This document shows positions 58,677-64,000 of a stretch of 64,000 bases of DNA, one piece after another. Location: NCBI GenBank assembly GCA_027920525.1, contig CP115858.1, positions 2,728,001 to 2,792,000 on the forward strand, written 5' to 3'. The DNA comes from Chryseobacterium daecheongense. Lineage in GTDB: Bacteria; Bacteroidota; Bacteroidia; Flavobacteriales; Weeksellaceae. How positions within the stretch are numbered: the first letter of the stretch is position 1; the number at the start of each line of letters is the position of its first letter. The notes beneath the pieces are model-generated. The model saw only the letters and a list, made by a program, of their open reading frames with translations. It did no database searches and was not told where the DNA came from. Made by a program: the position numbers and the translations under genes.

Positions 58677-59277
58677 TATAGCGCTATTAAGCCTTTCGAT
58701 GTTTGCTTCTGCACAGATTTCTCTTGCAGGTAAGGCAAACTTAATTTTTCCAACAGGATCTCCATCGTGGAAAAATATCTCCAATACGGCAAGTGCGGCA
58801 ATAGACAATAAGGGAAAGAATAATGTAGGATTTAATATTGGACTTTCATTAAAAGCTAACCTTCCGATGGCATTTTTCCTGATGCCGGAATTGTATTACA
58901 CCACCTTTAAAAATGAATTCACGGATCCTGTTTCCAATACTACATTCGATGTTAAAAACAACCGTATCGATTTACCGGTACTTGTAGGTCATAAAGTATT
59001 AGGGGATATGCTGGGTGTATTCATTGGACCTGTTGCCAGCTATAACCTGGCTAAGGAGGATACATTTAATGATTTTAAAGAAAATGCAAGAGATAATTTT
59101 ACTGTAGGATACCAGTTCGGAGCTCAGCTTGAAATTAAAAAACTTCTTATCAACGCAAGATATGAAGGTGCATTTAGTAAAGATCAAAGAAATTTTGTAA
59201 ACAGAGTATCTGGTGAAGAAATCAGATATGATAATCGCCCTAATCTCTTTATGGTAGGTTTGGGTTATAAATTTTAA
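58660..59277 (+). CDS. Outer-membrane beta-barrel protein (porin family)
   Basis: 205 residues with a signal peptide (MKQIFSIALLSLSMFASA-Q) and alternating strands of an eight-stranded-type barrel, ending MVGLGYKF, the aromatic C-terminus of outer-membrane proteins. It overlaps mlaF by 17 bases in another frame, so it is made from the same transcript. This suggests, without proof, that it belongs to the lipid transport system. Confidence 0.85.
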   Translation: MKQIFSIALLSLSMFASAQISLAGKANLIFPTGSPSWKNISNTASAAIDNKGKNNVGFNIGLSLKANLPMAFFLMPELYYTTFKNEFTDPVSNTTFDVKNNRIDLPVLVGHKVLGDMLGVFIGPVASYNLAKEDTFNDFKENARDNFTVGYQFGAQLEIKKLLINARYEGAFSKDQRNFVNRVSGEEIRYDNRPNLFMVGLGYKF

Positions 59278-59300
59278 CCGAAAGAAAATAACAACTATTA

Positions 59301-59333
59301 AAAAATCCTCAGGTATTATACCTGAGGATTTTT
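59301..59333. terminator. Bidirectional terminator overlapping the end of the next gene
   Basis: A 16-bp stem AAAAATCCTCAGGTAT / ATACCTGAGGATTTTT. Its centre contains the stop codon (59316-59318) of the minus-strand gene, so one arm encodes that protein's last residues (NKNPQV). Confidence 0.88.
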
Positions 59334-59627
59334 ATTTTGGTTTTCTAATTCTGTTTGTCGTTTTGCAATTTCCACAGCTTGTTTTTCCAACTCTTCTTTC
59401 TCTTTCTGTAGCTGCTTAAATTCCCTTCTTCTTTGCTCTTCTTTAATAGCAGATCCTTTACTCAGATAGCCTACCATTCCACCTATGATAAGCCCGATCC
59501 CAATTCCCCCCATAATTCCCATAATATGAGAAAGCTTGATCTGTTCAACAGCAAAGTCTGTTGTTAAATAAAAAAGTAAAGCTGATACTGCTAAAAGTAT
59601 AAGGCCTGTAATTGATATACTTTTCAT
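59316..59627 (-). CDS. Small membrane protein with C-terminal coiled coil
   Basis: 103 residues: two membrane helices (about 6-25 and 33-53, the second with GGIGIGLIIGGMVGYL), then a Lys/Glu/Gln-rich helix (EEQRRREFKQLQKEKEELEKQAVEI) that should form a coiled coil. No family recognised. The last six residues are encoded by an arm of the shared terminator. Confidence 0.75.
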   Translation of the reverse strand: MKSISITGLILLAVSALLFYLTTDFAVEQIKLSHIMGIMGGIGIGLIIGGMVGYLSKGSAIKEEQRRREFKQLQKEKEELEKQAVEIAKRQTELENQNKNPQV

Positions 59628-59692
59628 AATGTTGTGTTTTTGGTGATTTAGTCTTTACTAATGTAGTGAAATTTTAGCAAAGCTGAATTTGA

Positions 59693-60499
59693 TTAAATTT
59701 TCCCACCTGCATTTTTGTAATATTCCAATGCTTTTGGTAAATCTTTTTGAATATCTGATATTCTCGTTCCCGGACTTGGGTGAGTAGAAAGAAACTCCGG
59801 CTGTCTGCTTCCAGAAGATGCAGCTTCCATTCTGTTCCAGAAAGGAATTGCCTCCCTTGGATCATATCCGGCCATAGACATCAGATACAATCCCATCTGA
59901 TCAGCTTCCGACTCCTGATTTCTTCCATATTTTAACAAAGCAACCTGCGAACCAATCGGATATACTTTCTGGAAAATATTAGCCCATTGGGAATTAGAAA
60001 TAGTTCCGCCTAATATAGTCCCGCCGTATTGCGCTACCATTGCCTGGGAAATTCTTTCATTTCCATGTCCTGCTAAAGCATGAGAAACCTCATGGCCTAA
60101 AACTACTGCCAGTCCGTTATCATTTTTAGTTACCGGTAATATTCCTGTATATACAGCTACCTTTCCACCAGGCATACACCAGGCGTTTAATTCATTACTC
60201 TGAAGAAGGTTAAACTCCCAGCTATAGTTTGCCAGATCTGCAGATCTTCCGATACTCTGATAGTATCTTTCAGCAGCTCCTTTTATTCTTGTTCCTACAT
60301 TTACCACTCTTTTAGCATCTGCCGTCCCTGATATAATCTTTGATTTGGACAATGTTGTTCTATACTCCTGAGATGACATCGTTAATATTTCAGAATTATT
60401 TGCCAACTGCAACGAAGATCTACCCGTAATAGGGTTCGTGGTACAAGCTACAACTGATAAAGCAATTGCTCCTATTCCTAATAGATAAGTTAATTTCAT
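59693..60499 (-). CDS. M48 family metalloprotease (lipoprotein)
   Basis: 268 residues with a lipobox VVAC (Cys19). The zinc site is His136-Glu137-x2-His140 in GHEVSHALAGHGNER, with Glu198 in QESEADQMGLYLM as third ligand. Downstream PEFLSTHPSPGTRI is also conserved. It resembles periplasmic M48 peptidases such as LoiP/BepA, which act in outer-membrane protein quality control; it lacks the TPR domain of BepA. Confidence 0.93.
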   Translation of the reverse strand: MKLTYLLGIGAIALSVVACTTNPITGRSSLQLANNSEILTMSSQEYRTTLSKSKIISGTADAKRVVNVGTRIKGAAERYYQSIGRSADLANYSWEFNLLQSNELNAWCMPGGKVAVYTGILPVTKNDNGLAVVLGHEVSHALAGHGNERISQAMVAQYGGTILGGTISNSQWANIFQKVYPIGSQVALLKYGRNQESEADQMGLYLMSMAGYDPREAIPFWNRMEAASSGSRQPEFLSTHPSPGTRISDIQKDLPKALEYYKNAGGKI

Positions 60500-60558
60500 A
60501 GTTTAAGTGTTAATAATTCAACTTTAACAATTATTATTCCAAAAAGTTTTACAACCCA

Positions 60559-60566
60559 TATATTTG
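60559..60566 (+). promoter_or_regulatory. Possible -7 box of the DUF4251 gene
   Basis: TATATTTG, 39 bases before the ATG at 60606, fits the -7 consensus; no TTG at -33 was found. Confidence 0.4.
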
Positions 60567-60605
60567 CATACATTTTGCTATTTAAATTTAATAATTATTA
60601 AGGTC

Positions 60606-61145
60606 ATGAAAAAATATATTTCACTTATATATATTTTGGGATTTATCTTCTTTTTTCAAAGTTGTGCTTCTCAAAATACCGGCGATTCTAAAACTACAGA
60701 TTCGCTGATTAATTCGCAGGAATTTACATTCCACGCAGAACGGGCAAACCCTACCAACTATGACGTCATCAACATTATGAATTCTATGCCCAACTCAACA
60801 TCGACAAGAATTCTTCAGCTTAACGGCAACTACACGGTAGAGCTGAGAAAAAACAAGTTAGAAGTTACCCTTCCTTATTTCGGAAGACTATTTAACCCCA
60901 CTTATGGTAATACCAGCAGCAACAGCTACAGGTTCACTTCGAAAGATTATACGGTGAATAAATCCCAGAATAAAAAAGGAAACTGGATTGTAAGAGTTAA
61001 GCCTAATGATGTAAACAATGTAGACGAGATCATTATTGAGGTTTATAAAAACGGAAAAGCATTTACTTCTGTACGAAGTAATGACAGACAGCCTATATCA
61101 TATGATGGATTTGTTTCTAAGAACGAGCCTGAACCCGCTCCTTAA
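60606..61145 (+). CDS. DUF4251 domain-containing lipoprotein
   Basis: 179 residues from the ATG at 60606 (MKKYISLIYIL); an open frame 14 codons longer has no support. Lipobox FQSC (Cys19). The DUF4251 pattern follows: FTFHAERANPTNYDVINIMNSMP, LNGNYTVELRKNKLEVTLPYFGRLFNPTYGN and a beta-rich C-terminal half. The function is unknown. Its stop overlaps the end of convergent meaB by four bases, with no terminator between them. Confidence 0.88.
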   Translation: MKKYISLIYILGFIFFFQSCASQNTGDSKTTDSLINSQEFTFHAERANPTNYDVINIMNSMPNSTSTRILQLNGNYTVELRKNKLEVTLPYFGRLFNPTYGNTSSNSYRFTSKDYTVNKSQNKKGNWIVRVKPNDVNNVDEIIIEVYKNGKAFTSVRSNDRQPISYDGFVSKNEPEPAP

Positions 61146-62137
61146 TCTTCACGGGTCCCGTTAGATAAAAATCTTTCTACAAACAATTTAGCTTCAGTAC
61201 TTGGGTTGGAAACCATTCCTGAAGCATTTTTTTTATGATGCAAATAAGCTTCTTCTACGGAATCACTCTTCTTCATCATGGCTAAAATATATTCCTGAAC
61301 CCAATATTCAAAACGTTTTTCAGCCTGTTGAACTCTGATTTCATCAAATGTTCCGGCCTTCTTTTTAAGATCAATAAATTCAGCTATTGTATCGTAGATT
61401 TCACCCAGTCCTTCATTATGAAGTGCAGAACCTAATAAAATAGGAACTTTCCAGCCTTTTTCTTTTGGGGGAATAAAATCGAGCGCCCTTTTTAATTCAA
61501 GTTTGGTGGTTTTGGCTTTTTGTAAATTACTTTCTTCAACTTTGTTAATAAAAATAATATCTACCATCTCCATGATCCCTCTTTTAATTCCCTGAAGCTC
61601 ATCTCCTCCACCAATAATCTTAAGAAACAGGAATACGTCTGTAATATCGGCAACCAGAACCTCAGATTGTCCTACCCCTACAGTTTCAATAAGGATATAA
61701 TCATATCCGGCAGCTTCACAGATCATCATGGTTTCAAAGGTTGTATTGGCAACACCTCCTAAAAACCCGGAACTCGGGGAAGGCCTGATAAAAGCGTTTT
61801 CTTCTTTTGCCAGCTCTTCCATCCTTGTTTTATCTCCAAGAATGCTTCCTTTGTTGATTGCCGAACTCGGGTCAATAGCAAGAACTGCCACTTTTTTATC
61901 ATGAGCAATAGCCAGTCGTCCAAAATTTTCAATGAAAGTAGATTTTCCTGCCCCCGGAACTCCAGTAATTCCGATCCGTATGGAATTTCCTGTAAATGGC
62001 ATAATTGCCTTCAGTAATTCGTCTGCCTGGAGGCGATGTTCGGCTTTTTTGCTTTCAACTAAAGTAATAGCTTTTGCGATCAGACGTTTATTTCCTGATC
62101 GTATTCCTTCCACCAAGTCTTCTGTTGAAAATTTCAT
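61142..62137 (-). CDS. meaB: Methylmalonyl-CoA mutase-associated GTPase
   Basis: G3E-family GTPase that protects and reloads the adenosylcobalamin cofactor of methylmalonyl-CoA mutase. 331 residues. P-loop GVPGAGKST (about residues 59-67), AIDPSSAINKGSILGDKTRM, ETVGVGQSE, and the guanine-specificity motif FINKVEE in the form NKVE. The mutase genes are not in the window. CAAAAATA at 62143-62150 (minus strand TATTTTTG) is a possible -7 box next to the start. Confidence 0.95.
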   Translation of the reverse strand: MKFSTEDLVEGIRSGNKRLIAKAITLVESKKAEHRLQADELLKAIMPFTGNSIRIGITGVPGAGKSTFIENFGRLAIAHDKKVAVLAIDPSSAINKGSILGDKTRMEELAKEENAFIRPSPSSGFLGGVANTTFETMMICEAAGYDYILIETVGVGQSEVLVADITDVFLFLKIIGGGDELQGIKRGIMEMVDIIFINKVEESNLQKAKTTKLELKRALDFIPPKEKGWKVPILLGSALHNEGLGEIYDTIAEFIDLKKKAGTFDEIRVQQAEKRFEYWVQEYILAMMKKSDSVEEAYLHHKKNASGMVSNPSTEAKLFVERFLSNGTRED

Positions 62138-62247
62138 TAGGTCAAAAATATAAAAATAAGCATCAAACTACCTCATAAAGCTCTTTTAATTTTATTTCTT
62201 CTAAATTAAAACTACACCTGATTTTATCAATAGCATAAGGAATTTGC

Positions 62248-62255
62248 TACATTTG
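62248..62255 (+). promoter_or_regulatory. Possible -7 box of the cytochrome c pair
   Basis: TACATTTG, 23 bases before the first cytochrome ATG, fits the -7 consensus; no TTG at -33. Confidence 0.4.
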
Positions 62256-62278
62256 TTATCAATCAAATATAAGAAACA

Positions 62279-62572
62279 ATGAAAAAAATAATCGCTATAG
62301 CATTTTTTACTGCTGTTCTGGTATCATCATGCACCTCAAAATCATCAACGGCAACTTCAGCTATAGGCCCTGCAGTATCTACTGCTGAACAAATCGCTCA
62401 GGGAAAGACCATTTTTGAAAGCTCTTGTACGAGATGTCATAAACTACCGGATCCCACATCACATAATCCGGTTCAATGGGTAGGAATTATGAACTCTATG
62501 GCTCCAAAAGCAAAACTCACTGACGAGCAGCATCAATGGGTATATGATTATATTGTTTCTGTAAAAAAATAA
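62279..62572 (+). CDS. Small cytochrome c lipoprotein (first of a pair)
   Basis: 97 residues. Lipobox VSSC (Cys18), a Ser/Thr/Ala linker, then a short cytochrome c domain: GKTIFESSCTRCHKLPDP with one haem site CTRCH, and MAPKAKLTDEQ with a probable Met ligand. A small membrane-anchored electron carrier. It is followed after 20 bases by a close paralogue. The respiratory partner is unknown; the cbb3 oxidase 35 kb away is one candidate. Confidence 0.9.
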   Translation: MKKIIAIAFFTAVLVSSCTSKSSTATSAIGPAVSTAEQIAQGKTIFESSCTRCHKLPDPTSHNPVQWVGIMNSMAPKAKLTDEQHQWVYDYIVSVKK

Positions 62573-62592
62573 TCATATCTAAAAATATTACA

Positions 62593-62880
62593 ATGAAAAA
62601 GTTAGTTTTAAGTATTGTTTTAGGATCTGCATTTATGGTTTCGTGCGGACCGAAAAGTGTAGCAGTAACAGGACCTAAATATACAGCTTCTGAACAACTG
62701 ACTCAGGGAAAAACCATTTTTGAAAATTCCTGCAACAAATGCCATCAATTACCGGATCCTGCAAAACACGACGACCAGGGATGGATCAAAACGTTAAGCA
62801 GAATGGCTCCAAAAGCTAAACTGACTGATGATCAGCATCAAATGGTGTATGATTATCTGATTTCTGTAAATAAAAAATAA
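62593..62880 (+). CDS. Small cytochrome c lipoprotein (second of a pair)
   Basis: 95 residues. Lipobox MVSC (Cys18), linker, then GKTIFENSCNKCHQLPDP (haem site CNKCH) and MAPKAKLTDDQH, nearly the same as the preceding protein. The two are a tandem duplication whose haem domains are conserved while the linkers differ. The gene ends inside a hairpin shared with the convergent epimerase gene. Confidence 0.9.
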   Translation: MKKLVLSIVLGSAFMVSCGPKSVAVTGPKYTASEQLTQGKTIFENSCNKCHQLPDPAKHDDQGWIKTLSRMAPKAKLTDDQHQMVYDYLISVNKK

Positions 62881-62908
62881 GCTTTCAAATGAAAGCTTAT
62901 TTTTTTAA
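62877..62908. terminator. Bidirectional terminator
   Basis: ATAAGCTTTC-AAAT-GAAAGCTTAT followed by a T run. The stop codons of both convergent genes lie within its arms. Confidence 0.85.
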
Positions 62909-63892
62909 CTCTATTCCCAATCCAGGTTTCTCCGATAAAATTATGATACCCTTTTCTACAAAGTTCCCAGTAGCATAATCATTGGAGATCAGATTTGCCC
63001 CGTCGAGATCAACGTAATCGACAAGTCCGGTTAAAACACACCCTGCAGAAATCCCAACTGTAGATTCTGTCATGCATCCTATCATTACTTTGTAACATGA
63101 ACTTCTGGCTTTTCTTATCATTTCTAAAGCAGGGGTCAAACCTCCGCATTTCATTAATTTGATATTGACACTTCTATAATAAGGTATTAAAGCTTCTAAA
63201 GAATCCATCTCCTGACAGTCCTCGTCTGCCATCCAGTTAGCATAAGCATTTTTTTCTAAAACCTGATAATGGCCGACTGGTCTCGGCTGCTCAAGGTATG
63301 TGAATTTTTGCACATCGGAATTTCCCTGAAGCCATAAACAATCATCATCCGTAAAGCTGGCATTCGAATCCAGAGCGATATTCCTGTCCAATTGTAAAAG
63401 TCTGGTTACACCATCCTTTTGTAAACCACTGCATTTCACCTTAAACTTATTCCAGATGCTTTTTTCGATTTTTTCGATTTGCTCACCTATAGTTCCTACA
63501 GATATAGTAATGGAACTATCCACTAATTTTTTTGAAGAAAGATCATTGAGCTCCATAAAACTCTTATTTTCAAGTTTTCCGAAAAGGTCCCAATAGGCGC
63601 AATCTAAGGCAGATTTTAAAAAGGGGTGTAAATCTGAAAAAGAAAGAAATTGATAAAATTCTTTTGGGTGTTCAATTTTTCGTGCTTCAATTCCGGAACG
63701 GATTTCATTTAATTTTGAAACCAACATGGTCAGATTAATCTTATAATAATCAATGGCAACACACTCTCCATATCCTTTACAATTATGGTGAGATAATTCG
63801 ATAAGCAAACTTTCTCTGGTGTTATAATTACCATAAGCTATTGAGAAAGTTTCTTTTAATCGAAGGGATTTGATTTCAAAACGCAGTTCCAT
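62897..63892 (-). CDS. Dipeptide epimerase (enolase superfamily)
   Basis: 331 residues of the mandelate racemase/muconate lactonising branch. The acid-base lysines are Lys151/Lys153 (FKVKCSG) and Lys248 (IKLMKCGG). The metal ligands are Asp175 (LDSNASF), Glu201 (YLEQP) and Asp223 (WMADED). This pattern with DLDGANLI near the C-terminus fits L-Ala-D/L-Glu epimerases, which help recycle murein peptides. The exact dipeptide is not decided by sequence alone. Confidence 0.9.
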   Translation of the reverse strand: MELRFEIKSLRLKETFSIAYGNYNTRESLLIELSHHNCKGYGECVAIDYYKINLTMLVSKLNEIRSGIEARKIEHPKEFYQFLSFSDLHPFLKSALDCAYWDLFGKLENKSFMELNDLSSKKLVDSSITISVGTIGEQIEKIEKSIWNKFKVKCSGLQKDGVTRLLQLDRNIALDSNASFTDDDCLWLQGNSDVQKFTYLEQPRPVGHYQVLEKNAYANWMADEDCQEMDSLEALIPYYRSVNIKLMKCGGLTPALEMIRKARSSCYKVMIGCMTESTVGISAGCVLTGLVDYVDLDGANLISNDYATGNFVEKGIIILSEKPGLGIELKK

Positions 63893-64000
63893 ACATTAAA
63901 GCTACAAAAAAAGCTGTCTCAAAAGATCAACAATACTCTCCAATCTCCAGAATGACAAAGCCATCAGACAGAATTTCGAAAGTAAAAGTGTTCTTGAAAC
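63893..64000. other. Noncoding end of the window
   Basis: About 108 bases upstream of the epimerase gene. No convincing frame or promoter was seen; the neighbouring gene lies outside. Confidence 0.4.

Noticed and set aside
63893..64000. Possible insertion sequence end at the window edge
   Set aside because: A few bases look like a terminal repeat but no partner repeat or transposase can be seen.

Overview
The window looks like chromosome of a low-GC member of the Bacteroidota, most likely a Chryseobacterium or close relative (Weeksellaceae). The grounds are a CcoN-CcoO fusion in the cbb3 oxidase cluster, a protein with a type IX secretion (T9SS) C-terminal sorting domain, two TonB-type outer-membrane receptors, many SPII lipoproteins, promoters of the TTG-N19/20-TAnnTTTG type, almost no Shine-Dalgarno sequences, and families typical of Flavobacteriia (DUF5694, DUF4251, DUF4349, outer membrane beta-barrel family). 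The genus is inferred. No rRNA, tRNA, CRISPR array, transposase or prophage gene was seen.

Layout. 1-0.6 kb: end of a WG-repeat protein gene. 0.8-6.4 kb: two aconitases, acnB then acnA, preceded by a decayed copy of the 5' end of acnA. 6.6-13.1 kb: a DUF5694 protein, a TonB-dependent receptor with a long leader, and a second outer-membrane receptor. The long leader holds an S-box (SAM) riboswitch-like RNA and an unlisted 32-codon reading frame ending Met-Cys-Met-Cys-Cys-Cys-Ser. 13.2-19.3 kb: thiamine operon thiS-thiC-tenI-like-thiE-thiG-thiH-thiF behind a TPP riboswitch. 19.4-21.2 kb: RNA pseudouridine synthase, a small membrane protein and panB. 21.2-31.7 kb: a Crp/Fnr regulator divergent from ccoI-ccoS-ccoNO-ccoQ-ccoP-ccoG-ccoH-tauE-like, then a lipoprotein. 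31.8-37.8 kb: serS and a block of cell-surface polysaccharide genes (flippase, glycosyltransferase, unknown membrane protein). 37.8-43.3 kb: two iron-sulfur electron-transfer proteins, an MlaD (MCE) protein and a PpiD-like chaperone. 43.5-50.3 kb: lon, an AI-2E family transporter, DoxX, an acyl-CoA dehydrogenase and a DUF4349 lipoprotein. 50.4-52.1 kb: a T9SS-exported beta-helix protein flanked by short direct repeats. 52.5-59.3 kb: pgi, folD, queE, a sugar-phosphate transferase, mlaE-mlaF and an outer-membrane protein. 59.3-64 kb: a small membrane protein, an M48 protease, a DUF4251 lipoprotein, meaB, two tandem cytochrome c lipoproteins and a dipeptide epimerase.

How the genes work together. 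The cco block encodes a microaerobic terminal oxidase, its copper supply (CcoI), its assembly factors (CcoS, CcoG, CcoH) and a likely regulator. The thi block makes the thiazole and pyrimidine halves of thiamine and joins them, with feedback through the TPP riboswitch. The leader at 10.26-10.71 kb looks like layered sulfur-amino-acid control of an outer-membrane receptor and is the most unusual regulatory structure here. Two loci (acnB and the beta-helix gene) are flanked by duplicated pieces of neighbouring DNA, which suggests both genes were inserted by events that duplicated the target.
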